From NCBI RefSeq assembly GCF_000940805.1, contig NZ_CP007142.1:2146593-2210592 (forward strand): a stretch of DNA of 64,000 nucleotides, in the 5' to 3' direction. A program made the position numbers and the translations under genes. The DNA comes from Gynuella sunshinyii YC6258. GTDB lineage: Bacteria > Pseudomonadota > Gammaproteobacteria > Pseudomonadales > Natronospirillaceae. How positions within the stretch are numbered: the first letter of the stretch is position 1; every line of letters starts with the position of its first letter. Positions 38,301-40,639 of this stretch are shown in pieces. The notes below the pieces were generated by a model. It made no database searches. It saw only the letters and a list, made by a program, of their open reading frames with translations, and was not told the DNA's origin.

Positions 38301-40625
38301 GATTATAACGGCCATGTCGTTCGTGAAACCCGTGCTGATGGTAGCTACGTGAGCTTTGATTACGATGCTGTCGGGCAATTACGCACTACCCGTTATCGTG
38401 CCGCCAGTGGGGGGGTATTGCGTGAGGAGATTAGTCGCTTCGACCAGCTGGGTCGTGAGACGGCCAAACTCGACGCCCTTGGTAATGGTGTTGAAAATGT
38501 CTATAACTCATATGGCAACCTGAGCGCCCAGTATGTTGCTGGCACGGATGACCATTTCAGTTTCGGCTATGATGTTTTTGGCCAGCGTACCCAACAAATC
38601 GAAACCAGCAATACGACCCAGGTTATTCGTAGCTGGTACGACAATGCTGGTCGGCTGATTAAACAGAGCACAGGTGACATAGCGACGGAATACCTGCTCG
38701 ACAGTCGCGGAAACCGTATCCGCAGTCGCTTTGCCAATCATGACGTCATTGAGTTCTATGACAGCCTGAGCCGTGTCGTCACGCGTATTGATCATCACAA
38801 TGGTCGAGCTGTGGTGGACAATATGCACTACGATGCATTTGGTAATCTGATCAGTACGCGCGATGCCAATGATCACGTCAATAGTAAAGTGTATGGTGCC
38901 TTTGGACGCCTGATGCAGGAGACCGATGCCGATGGTCGTACCACTCATTACAGTTATGATGATTTCGGTCGTCTGATTCGCGAGTGGGCTCCGGCGATCA
39001 GCCTGGAACACATTGGTACTATGGGTACCAAAGACATTCGTCGCAGCTATGACAGCCGAGGCCGTTTGACTGAGATTGATGATATTGGCACGGGTGTCAA
39101 AACCAAATACCAATATGATGATATGGATCGCCGTATTCGTGAGATTCGCACCCGTAATGGTGACTACAGCACCAACGAAGCAGATATCCGCTTTGAATAC
39201 GATGATATGGGAGAGCTGGTTTTCTGGCACGACGATTATGCTAATGTCGCTATGCGTTACAGTTTTACTGCTGATGGTCAGCTATACACCGTACAAGGTT
39301 GGAAAGACTATACCTCGGAAAGTGATAAAGGCACGCTGAGCACCCATCTCGAATACGGATGGAATCATGGCCGTCTGAGTCAGGTTTACGATCATCTCAG
39401 TGGCAAGCACCAGTACTACACCTACTACAGTAATGGCCTGCGCAAAAGCTATGACGATGGCTCTAACATATATAGCTATCGTTATAATGCTAACGGTCAG
39501 GTTGTTCGCTCCGAATGGCAAAAAGATGGCCAGACCTGGCATGCTGCCTGGGGTTACGATGCTCAGGGTAATAATGTCAGTTATCAGGTGTTTGCGGGTG
39601 ATCAAGAGAAACAACGGCAGAACACTGTTTTTAACAGTGAAGGTACTCGTGTCGTCAGATCGGAGCAGATTGATTATAAAACCAAGCAGGAAGCTTTTAT
39701 CAGGAGGATCAAGCACGGTGGTGGGTCCGCTAATAATGACGCCGATTACACCTGGATTACTGGAACTATCCAAACAAATACTCGTAGCGTGACCACCAAT
39801 GACTATGACCTGGCCGGGCAAATCACACACGTTGATATGCAGAACTATGAAACTAAAATCACGACGGCCAGTGATCCAGAGTATTCAAAAACGGAGGACA
39901 AACGGGTCAGTCATATCTGGGACGATACCACCTTCAGCGCCAGTGGTTTGAAGCTCAAAGAAACATTGGATGGCGACAATACCAAGAAAGCCAGAACCAA
40001 GACCACGACCACGAGTTTCGAGTACGACAGTAATGCTCACATGACCCGGTTCAGCAAGTCCAAAGACACCAAGGGAAATACTGAAATCGGCGATTTCCGC
40101 TACAACAACGATGGTCAGATCGTATATCGAAACATTAATCCGGCGGATGAGGACCTGAAAACCCACAACCGCACTTACTTTTATGCCAATGGCCATGCCG
40201 TTGGTGATAAAGGCACGGATGACAAAGGCAATCAGGTCACCAATCTCGGAACGGGTGATTACCGCTCTCTGGTCAATATCAGTGAAGACTTTCCAACCAG
40301 TGCCTTGAGTAGCTTTACTGCCACCGGCGGTGAAACCCTGCGTCAAGTGGCAGCCAATCTGCTGGGCAATGCCAATCTGTGGTTTATCCTGGCAGAGGCG
40401 AATGGTTTGAGTGGTACAGCTACCCTCAAAGCCGGTCAGACGATTACCGTGCCGAACAGCGTAGAAAGCGGCAAGCTCGACGCTGATACGCACAAGGTCT
40501 ACAACGAGAGCGAGATCATCGGCTCGACCATGCCAAACGTTCGGCAGAAAGCGAAGAGCAGACGTTGTAAAAACTTCTTTGCCATTGTCATCATGGTGGT
40601 GGTAGCAGTAGTCGCTCAGCACTGA
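11337..40625 (+). CDS. Giant RTX/YD-repeat (Rhs-like) polymorphic toxin, body
   Basis: A frame of 9,762 codons. Order (approximate residues): N-terminal cap 1-130 without signal peptide; YD/Rhs repeats 130-765; an RTX block 771-4081 with 18 alternations of GGxGxDxLY nonapeptides and an HCBP-related domain; a long second YD region 4170-9640; LysM 9657-9715. Inside the second YD region sit a LamG-like insert (5408-5631), a P-domain-like insert (6762-6885) and a beta-rich segment (about 8345-8900). It ends in a hydrophobic VIMVVVAVVA run. YD shells usually enclose a C-terminal toxin; RTX repeats bind calcium and usually mark type I secretion. No classical Rhs core (YYDPxxGRF) was found. It is almost cysteine-free: I noticed two. 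A missing base at 40616/40617 cuts it from its toxin segment. No secretion genes lie in the window. Confidence 0.93.
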   Translation: MITVVGNEGLGLLGSELTLNSQKTSSNSSEQQLTVNISNGNLVLAREDDSFVTQGTDFSISRIYNSLGIRGDASGGSFLQSYSQRLVFISASEIKRIDIDGTESRFLLDTASGRFVTTDGEGAYDYLVRQGDNNEWVWHDGSSGKTEVFDSNGRLIAFSDINNQTSTINYNDSDQLASIVSADQQTLTYQYDSDGRVVSIQLNRDNHLITSARYAYDTLGRLVSVTMDLTPSDGSIADGQIYQTFYTYHGDSQRLASVSNSSGIVQSFNYTEIDGQWRLTGITDGDGNSTTLSYDFEGRSTTIIDANHQIWTYRYSASGQIEQVLTPAVDGQRAVTTYAYDDNENVISVTDASGYVVTFEYDQQGNQTLRRDALGNTIKTTYDENNRWLTRATYLIPDPDGSGEEQASEPTTERRIYDSHGNLRFEVSAAGSVNEYRYNSQGQLVEHLGWQQARYNLADLAEDEALTESQLSQWGQEQSKSGMSLVTYTYDGSGQLFTSTEYNAVDKDGAGVENDQTKYFTYEYDVYGQLRTRAIVRDSKLEIKLFNYDGVGRLISEIDPLSTATVYVHDDAGQQLTVKYANQSTEITAYDDAGRTISKTLASATGTTQYVSQYRYDANGNLIARQDANGVRSYQFFDARNRKIATVDGTGAITQYSYDANDQIIKTTVYANRVNTQAWWSDDGIVPVTLSDIGITASDNDRASENHYDAAGRRILSSDPNGLLTRYYYDGASRLIKTEEIDSSVQDFQSALISINNERRNIEKINVNAFGTDQDDVIEGNIQKDTLYGYDGNDKLYGYGDNDVIRGGSGNDSLFGHDGSDSLYGDSGNDTLSGGANNDFLKGGSGDDYLIGGSGNDTLYAEYGNDTLQGNTGNDRLYGSRGIDVYLFNKGDGWDTIYTYEQFYDSLQNGHEDILKFGAGIIKDDIRVTRNGLDIHLGLKGTSDGVTIENFFSRSTAEIGKVAFDDGSSWGVTDLIDLSVVATDGNDRLWTIGEYTSLNGGEGNDTLTGSDTNDTLVGNAGADSLDGNNGNDVLIGSIGFDTLYGGGGDDILEGGEGNDNLNGGTGSDTYIFEDGFGQDYLNNSSESASRDKRMDVVRFGGSLSPENARLYRSGTSLMIGFIGKEDRLELAYFYHSGYQNTLINQVEFSDGTVWTVDDLRELAKREADYNQTLYGDVNVSNSIDGGLGNDTIYGENKADRLIGGRDNDSLYGRGNNDTLIGGHGNDYLYGESGDDTLIGGIGNDTLYGGTGNDVYSFSAGFGQDLIYNEESSDSRIDVIRFDDTILSREVLLRISGNDLILSVANTTDRITVAGFEQYDSSQINEIQFADGTVWGLDEIILRSTQGTGHDDSLYAYDEGSSLNGAEGNDALHGSSSGDTLQGMSGYDTLYGSYGNDLLIGGAGNDRLYGDNGNDTYIFETGFGQDYISNNDSTSVSSRADIVDFRGELTDNDFWAIRSGDDLIIQSRASGDRLVINRYFYSNFKSNYYINEIRFSNDVVWNASNINSIVDLHKAENPALAVVDITGDSSDETLKGGDYRATIHGGDGNDVVQGSYGDDRLYGDAGNDQLTGGSGNDQLYGGSGNDSYYFSVGFGQDTIYESSGNTDAYGSNADRIIFDDTIMADDIDVSRNGTALVLIHRQSGDQITVDSFFKEPAVVNITEVVFADNTRWSVDQLKKMVLTGDYHDQIVRGYGSGDTLLGLEGADTLYGNAGDDVLIGGTGSDHLYGGVGNDTYVFEQGFGSDTIHNYADGELDLNERLDQISFGPSIQADNVKLSRNTNRDLIITFNDSSDRLTVVDFFHDGDINTQYRIDQISFADGTTWSAKDVRQKVLVGSHLKDLLYGYNEENNLRGGYDNDTLYGNQQNDVLNGESGSDSLFGAAGNDELYGGTGHDSLYGGDGDDRLEGGLGNDWLVGSSGSDTYFFAKNFGSDRIDNTRENNDDVGSAHDVIEFSADFSPDMIRVSRSDSDLILGVKGADDNITILQFFVSDSQTNARIEVVKFADGTTWSYQQLRAMSEIGSAESDQMWVLSSGHTLDGKGGNDRLNGGNGVDVLIGGSGNDILSAYEGNDTLFGGSGNDSLWGNAGHDILDGGLGNDGLRAGAGNDTLIGGVGNDYLAGGEGSDTYFFSRGFGNDAISNALYNSDTFGQQTDIILFDTDISASDIKATRSGDDLILGFIGKEDSIRVYSYFSEDFKGIHTINEIRFADGTVWTPDSIARLVIETNDADNNVYGYANKSDVIYGRGGNDTIHGDSGDDILDGGDDNDSIYGGAGNDYLAGGTGSDTLRGDAGNDYLKGQEGIDTLYGGDGRDTMEGGSGGDILYGWYGNDTLIGGSGNDVLYGEYNSDVYRFELGFGQDRIYEIASESTAGDFDVIEFGENITLDDLNFRRSGDSLVIRINNSEDVLTVSSFFNNWKAHNAYIIDEIRLADGTTLDPDQINALAQVTHDYDDLVYATPEASTLDGQDGNDNIYGSGSADLLNGGTGNDSIRAGSGNDIISGDAGHDSLYGGNDDDYISGGLGNDTLSAWDGNDTLVGGAGNDMLWGDAGDDVYLFEIGFGKDVIENNGASGDFDIIRFGAGIDSDNAALKRSGNDLYIFFAGSDDSIKVDDYFRDNATSIDVISEIQFANGTVWTISDVKSMVQESFGFNQNLYVDDVTQTLEGGQGNDNLYGGAGDDRLSGGGENDTLRGGAGNDLLVGGDGHDSLTGDDGDDNLYGGLGNDSLSANSGNDLLVGGVGDDYLDASNGNDIYYFDIGFGNDYINNYHDDSGSVDAIVFSEAIKPSDIVFYRYGDELRLKHLKSGDTVRVRDFLDSRYAIQEVRFESDGTVMTMDDIKAEVIKPKDTDDRLRGFSESTFIDGGAGNDTLHGLSANDTLNGGSGYDTLYGGAGADILWGGLDSDSLYGEAGADVYLYGINQGKDWIYGQRDEDTLRFDDSIKADDLLLGRYGDNLDIVVIQNGIKVGHVVLLNQFRESSYSYTGVSKVEFADGLVWDAELLRTLTLQGNDEDNNLVAYSSDDLLQGNGGNDSLQGGAGADTLEGGDGKDILLGGTGNDLLSGGRGEDKLYGEAGADVYLYDINEGTDWIYGQRSEDTLRLGDHINPDDVQLLKYGNHVGVIIRQNDVEVGRVIVSNQLSSSDSGVKQIEFSDGTIWSASEIRTRVQAVDDSYSSLYGSDGVDHLTGGDWNDRLYGKGGDDTLAGGGSNDSLYGEAGADTYIYGAKQGIDWIYGQRSEDVLRLDDSIKPEDVTFVRDSNNLDLIVTQNGAEVGRVVLVNQAYDGSSSYTGVSRVEFANGTIWNNDEIRARALIGDNSNNTLTGYNSNDLIQGNRGSDQLVGGAGADTLLGGSGHDNIYGGNGNDTLHGGLDDDSLYGESGADVYLYNAFEGKDWIYGQREEDILRLGEDIKPEDVSFRRYGNNLDLFVRQDGVEVGRVVLVNQAYDSNTTYTGVAQVEFADGTVWSNEKIRAMAMTGDASENNISGYNSDDTLYGLEGTDWLYGGQGNDEIHGGIGHDSLYGGSGNDLLDGGIENDSLYGEGGNDILVGGTGSDNLYGGEGDDVYRFGIGFGHDYIDNNYAVAANSTQFDIIEFDNTISSGDIIARRQNNDLYLYHVNGHDQLRVDNYFYHSSTTHHLINEIRFADGTAWGLDEVRDLVLQQLNTNETLIANQNDQNIKASFGNDNLSVDAGLTGVTLDGGSGHDTLYGNDEVNLLIGGTGNDSLYGHSGNDQLSGDIGSDSIYGEDGDDLLIGGQDNDYLEGGKGNDTYFFESGFGWDRINNYAIYSDKELDKIQFGESISINDVILRRGGDSLYIYIQGREEGMEVINFFNQDGTLTYAINTIEFSTGEVWDLEDIKARVITSTHANDSLYAYADGTELHGSEGSDYLRGAAGNDTLYGDQQTDSLYGGSGNDDLHGGDDRDYLTGENGHDRIWGDRGADTLYGGSGNDLLSGGEGNDRLYGDADDDTLIGGAGNDYLWGGDGADEYRFERGFGHDTIENTVSYSYPWSEKPGERPDVIRFASDIKSTEISLHRNFDDLIIKLIDSDDQIVVKQYFKDDGTTHYYVDRIEFADGVAWKFDDVVRLVESQTNYQRTTFSWQVGDTLSDLQAYFRLDDESFVPILPLTNGYEVEFNHLEAGKHRFTIEYRDADGNVRYRSEDQFVVTDESTEERISVFNTTSSHSVTRSTEYRYDADGNLLRSLDAEGYLTEYQYDANGNQTQVIRRANKVDSIDQNAVVSSNDQISRTLFDTRNRKIAQLSAQGKLITWSYNESKHSVTETQYSEFVKAAQFDATLVDLISAASGANDRITTQIYDANDRLIQMTDSYGTLTDYHYDEMGNLLETRTGHTAESTKEQRIERVRYDEFGRIIGRLNAAGSALYRDTMTQSEVDALYASYGEQISYDALGRQISVTDAGGNTQYRYYDASGQLRFQISAAGEVTEYRHNAFGDVIETIGYSNRIDTTTLTGGELTSTLLTTIGLKISDDDRHVLMSYNAGGQVATQTDALGYISTFSYDAFGQLRYQEKQTDAEHSRIDRFNYDLRGLQTESELDVGGLEQNQRSRYDAFGRKISAVDELGQVTTWQYQNAGQIVHTINPAGEVSTIVVDAFNRTVEQRKQGVAGTETVVRTQYNDQDHTLTVTSAEGISVTQTFNRLGENVKVVDGNGMVTRYEYTVEGQLDRVVRELSDGDLILSDNDYDQAGRLLDSRDANGVRTHYQYDADGRVLSRTVDADGLAQVTEYSYNAFSQTLQERIRDTNGSVIVNVTEYDNKGQVTHVIRDRDGQANTTEFSYDAQGRQTSIKASVGTSEETINHYRYDALGRLLSQTLDTEGVAQTTSYQYDGLGRLIQKTDSEGNHTRYVYDAQGRQQFEIDELGGVKETVYDDQGHVAAEIHYAREIVLTGLSSQIDADDVNDRLNISTELDQIERFIFDQDGRLRYQVDAAGWVTESRYDQNGNVIATLQYRDQEHFSSSVVSIAQAQAAVADNTVLEQHRYFYNHLNQRVIEVDNSGQVSVRSYNVTGQLSSEYQYSTKFDLSNVLADDSQQNARTLIDSMLSDSTEVVKPNRYFYNGKGELIVKLDAVGLATVFGYDARGNRLSETRYGVAVSVSDTTTMSDLQKQLSAISDTHKLSRYFKYDGLNRSIETVDANGQVTKNWYDASGNLIARQSAGGSVSRSVYDALGREIYRIDPEGGVVRSDYDALGHVTRQVQYVNRIDVSGLGTQVSVDELNLLLVADASDEVSWFAYDALGRQIYQVDANGYVSETRYEGRLGQLTAYNKVIDDGYDHHVIDTIRYDRAIDLSTVMDADGIHGALESLGYSEDKWHKVDWQGAYFTRTFTNASGQTIYQINSEGYLSAYEYDQDGHVIHERIFAEPVSFDDLTSVAAVDAYLNRGWASVSGGYEALAQYFKPEILLNFDNQTDDQSANGIVSTQHGGLTYGESLQHGDGKSLQLNGTDSWLDISDTLNSLRTGDDLAISTWFSTEAGEAQTGSNVLLSASNDVFGGKRNQSLVVSVTPGTGELVIQVANSTQNKTEVLDLGLADGQAHHLVLNFEGDNGYIDVYVDGKLLVTVTSLPTVVWNEADTLSIGQQFQDGNGTSGEFFRGNIDGFALIHEQLSSDAVRDLYQAGLTGQISGSRNHEVSSEVVRKYDAAGRLIAETLDPDGLNRTTQYHYNGRGELITQIDAEGHEDWFIYDDAGHLRYTLESVGTQAQYQAEGAISTSTEYRYNGFGERIAEIHYASPIYFQKTGTEKADQLSIADFSNVQISTADQVNYLAYDALGRVHYQVNGLGQVTELNYDGNGNVIQQVRYDKALDLSKTVLDLAGIKAALDMLYPDDKLGNTQVVSSFYDAANQLRFRVDASGVVTEWRYDAEGQQTQQLQYLTPVTLTHGMKIADVVELLAGFDYQSNQTFYDRLDRPVFIISASGLITEYRYDAQTGLRDTVIEYAALSFSDLSLDSSVTAAALYSALNSSAAAGSSDNRVTHEIRNLQGQVAFIADAEGYITRLSYSATGEQVLSERYTGFTFADLNVTSSHDVDAIMIAITSKLASLETANKQTNHWIRNHAGQVRYSINAEGAVTEYRYNSLGLKTAEIRYGQTVTEEQIASGSWQTLLADMDQQILVFEYDAGGRMVRTTNERGVITEYRYDDFGNNVSEINNVGDNQRVRNRSFDRLGRVIEQSSARAVSEQRDGSRIVYDIFGRKISTTDESGATIWFYYDDNNRLVYQVDAEGSLTGYQYDTLGRVTDETHYATAVADLSVISGGVIDAALTDQIKQSSADRTIHSHYNQQGELVSKTDAEGYKTQYQYNMFGELIRELQDLELNSLNQSIRQVINEYQYDHRGLLTVRAMDTAGLNLITEQQYDAFGRQILTIESGDVIARTGYDRNGQIIERINGENERRITTYDAYGRVLASIDALGAVTRYQYLENGARVRVTSPEGIITETSSNAFGEKISVTDGNGNVTHYEYDQNGQLVKETRADGAAIQHSYDEADQRIKTIAANGLMTEYRYDKAARLLERTQIAESEGIKLTTQYAYNAFGEQVRVTEPGGKITEISFDRNGQVAQRLVDPDGIRHVQRFSHDGLGNQVLVTEGQLASNGQTMTTELKTAYVYDNLGRLEQEITDPDGTAVSTTYVYDHHGNVVQSIQGESLSQYHHYDLAGRETYTMTSTGQVIQKVYDEEGHVIAEVLYHGTVTLDAWQSEADLEATLKGLQSTITYYLYDQDGRLSYKVLADNQVTQYFYDGNGNQIAEKVLDVSIAQLGLLLHNYPLNVQGQGQGSYNYRSTGYTFALDTVKAVGEAGKLTVNVDIDFPDMYYMELSLIGPDGNSYSLKPYRSDNGKNHLHKSFEIDAGDQDVVGPWQLRVKPNSNMSFTLNDWSIDFESVTQKTTVQDFNAQAKTEFAKADALSITRTVYDVMNRPVFKIDPEGYVTAYQYDVNGNVLATAQCVNPVSVGANPSLADVAAQLVYDNNQDKITYYRYDALDRLIATADVSGMIDSSDHNSTTLMTQYWYDAAGHVIETGSYQATLLDLSSENARFQWLHSSYNIYDTAGRLSAEVDSAGYVIAYQYNASGELLTKVRFADALSMAEINSDADFYAAVTLLMNSQNPDTHVTNYEYDGAGNVTAEIDVFGNRTKYSYDSTGNQIAETNALGYTIRYGYDSLGNRTSEYHPQVGVENAGLEIHRTFDALGRILSETNNNGLNIRYSYNARGQLITENHNGVIVEHQYDAFGKEIVRIEAKGLADERIIRSEYDRRGRVIATIDADGQRTEYKHDARGRVIEQINPDGTSVYTAYDGLDRVVVKVDASGLKTVNQYDVYGHLTVVSQGADNGSLTADKQFKGEVQTRHYVYDELGRQVAMTDVEGFTTTMEYDAFGNQIRIRSGQYLLADTDPGYSSEKASVVSIETLTFDYDAKSQLVKMTDVYGSTTTYGYDAIGNRTRETGAANKLNGTAARITVDVYNAAGQHIETRQPAGGIIRYEYDQYGNVAYQRQLQSQEPEVWSTIAYSYDSEGRVVTETDDYGAVTRYGYDSRGNVISKSMAYGTSEERTTRSEYDLLNQKVADIDALGNRTEYRYDASGNRIAVIDAEGHQARYYYSDGGQLIAVVDAEGGVTRFDNDVFGNAIGTRQFAHSIDISTIAVQDRYDFDVISALLVESSQDRVTAMTFDANGNKLSAMDAEGRVTTWSYNSQGYQLSEVQRDITNLQERATYYEYDASGRLIKFTDVDGVITEYRYDAAGNKVRESISTPAGSSYKEVVRVTEYQYDLNNREVSRTFDPDGLKIAEGFEYDLAGNKIAYIDGNGHKTTYSYDQNNRITGEINSLGESKRYSYDSVGNRVAVTDGNGNIYQFVFDQANRVIREIKPSVQVTRFDGESWVSTQQNLVVQHVYDALGNETQTIDADGFKTTRWFNSNGQQVAELNGRNALTAWEYDLFGDKVAEYRYNEFLSDDAHDVTKQPVVTNDHRIAVLMSYDKAGRLSRIDYPQVEHYDLDLSANVSVTQSLAEIYETYSYDAWGNAASHRDKNGHLTLFYYDAKQRQIAMVDALGYLTETVYDDQSNVVEQRQYNTPVVVTDLEGGKIPAKGFTFAGKGVVTYTISREYDTASRMIKETTPEVETWTRADGAITTRITSTYEYDANGNQIAKTRAAGSNLAVTEYFYFDAANRMVAAVDEQRTLSEFSYDGNGNVVARERFNGRVSSGDFRNETVADLRAQISAVNGHRISQMAYDALDQKILEVEKIDGGEAIGGVIYDDNDLVTEYRYDGRNQQTAKIEREVTPVTDLAESQNSSLNGNRQTRINWNLISWSAYNATGDLIRTVSPDGTGSVFQYDALGNQTLIYTGAVSDFPDVATGVSVVMGDQLTVHWSGESRAYVMSYSDSRVDAVSSTGEIDWQALTENASQSGITSRGETALTAAPGEDIYFRIVTVGRSGNKTVSQEYHVAVPATYQQVEMVASGDHYAAEVSFNGPVSNPVIQLGSNKYSLVQQSDDRYRAELPRGLSASTKYQVQWTSAGKNYTGETLTMGASEAHYSTATDYSVSYASDTGSGTFNVSMTPVLPNTLIDFDSIAVVWEQQLPSDSTETPVVMAQVLSADEIAAGTAFPVTMEGLLAGDYKVSVRANIDGEEAVLASFSHTLASNDFDGIASQDYHNNSIAIALAGTGSINNPGYALILDGQRIDNVQQGNYLTLSELANQNQYYQLYSGEQVGSTHSLEVTTALVEIPQKDADGNPVTDTNGDPVMLADHRTAQVALTLDADQIAAMDSNGLTLSWKAASTSLNFDNTQTLTPDADGRYLVDLDDLALDGAYDLKLSYRTKDGTEVLVDWVRFNSADESTSWIDHYSLSLDNHEINGRIYPSGDNLQVAAGLYTGQVLLSAQTLNVNLVLDDTSYSGQSQVSGKDTGYFRKSVYDALGNVVATYNDSGIWTTYKLDAMGNRLETTEWGTEENQLSGKGESYTQYSQYDALNREVSHWGIASADGERSVSTKIFDYNGHVVRETRADGSYVSFDYDAVGQLRTTRYRAASGGVLREEISRFDQLGRETAKLDALGNGVENVYNSYGNLSAQYVAGTDDHFSFGYDVFGQRTQQIETSNTTQVIRSWYDNAGRLIKQSTGDIATEYLLDSRGNRIRSRFANHDVIEFYDSLSRVVTRIDHHNGRAVVDNMHYDAFGNLISTRDANDHVNSKVYGAFGRLMQETDADGRTTHYSYDDFGRLIREWAPAISLEHIGTMGTKDIRRSYDSRGRLTEIDDIGTGVKTKYQYDDMDRRIREIRTRNGDYSTNEADIRFEYDDMGELVFWHDDYANVAMRYSFTADGQLYTVQGWKDYTSESDKGTLSTHLEYGWNHGRLSQVYDHLSGKHQYYTYYSNGLRKSYDDGSNIYSYRYNANGQVVRSEWQKDGQTWHAAWGYDAQGNNVSYQVFAGDQEKQRQNTVFNSEGTRVVRSEQIDYKTKQEAFIRRIKHGGGSANNDADYTWITGTIQTNTRSVTTNDYDLAGQITHVDMQNYETKITTASDPEYSKTEDKRVSHIWDDTTFSASGLKLKETLDGDNTKKARTKTTTTSFEYDSNAHMTRFSKSKDTKGNTEIGDFRYNNDGQIVYRNINPADEDLKTHNRTYFYANGHAVGDKGTDDKGNQVTNLGTGDYRSLVNISEDFPTSALSSFTATGGETLRQVAANLLGNANLWFILAEANGLSGTATLKAGQTITVPNSVESGKLDADTHKVYNESEIIGSTMPNVRQKAKSRRCKNFFAIVIMVVVAVVAQH
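13647..23580 (+). other. RTX block: 18 calcium-repeat plus HCBP-related modules
   Basis: Each module is a run of GG-G-D nonapeptides followed by a roughly 90-residue domain of the pattern YxFxxGFGxDxIxN, then a DxIxF strand, an R-G-DL strand, a VxxFF strand and IxFADGTVW. I count 18 of these domains. The whole block lies between two YD regions, as if inserted into a Rhs-like protein. In the first and second YD parts the repeats look alike, which supports insertion or fusion. Confidence 0.85.
20068..21740 (+). repeat. Four tandem variant modules with a WIYGQR core
   Basis: Modules 12-15 of the RTX block differ from the other 14. The GFGxDxI stretch is replaced by a G-x-DWIYGQR core followed by ED-LR, and the VxxFF strand by a VVLVNQ-type strand. 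They are more like each other than like the rest, indicating local amplification by tandem duplication. Confidence 0.75.
27559..28230 (+). other. LamG/concanavalin-like domain insert
   Basis: Residues about 5408-5631 of the giant protein interrupt the YD repeats. Pattern: LNFDNQTDD start, LQLNGTDSWLDI, LAISTWFST, HHLVLNFEG, GYIDVYVDGKLL, LSIGQQF and GNIDGFALIHEQLS. This is the usual strand order of LamG-like sugar- or ligand-binding jelly rolls. Confidence 0.75.
31620..31990 (+). other. P-domain-like (proprotein convertase P) insert
   Basis: Residues about 6762-6885 contain LTVNVDIDFPDMYYMELSL, a LIGPDGNSYSL strand, then GPWQLRVKP and LNDWSIDFE. That is the strand pattern of P/Homo B domains found in secreted bacterial proteins. 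Placement in the YD region is unusual. Confidence 0.6.
40305..40480 (+). other. LysM domain near the giant protein C-terminus
   Basis: Pattern ATGGETLRQVAANLLGN, then NLWFILAEANGL and LKAGQTITVPN: a peptidoglycan-binding LysM domain. Repeated in both orphan cassettes (45015 and 48160 onward). It may anchor the toxin tip to peptidoglycan of the producer or target. Confidence 0.85.
40616..40617 (+). other. Frameshift: one missing base between body and toxin
   Basis: The giant gene reads GTCGCTCAGCACTGA and stops. The otherwise identical copy at 45325 reads GTCGCTGCAGCACTG and stays open. The single missing G moves the toxin segment to another frame (starting 40640). Sequence quality cannot be judged here; it is not in a homopolymer run. 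Confidence 0.9.
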
Positions 40626-40639
40626 CTGCTGGAGCTTCT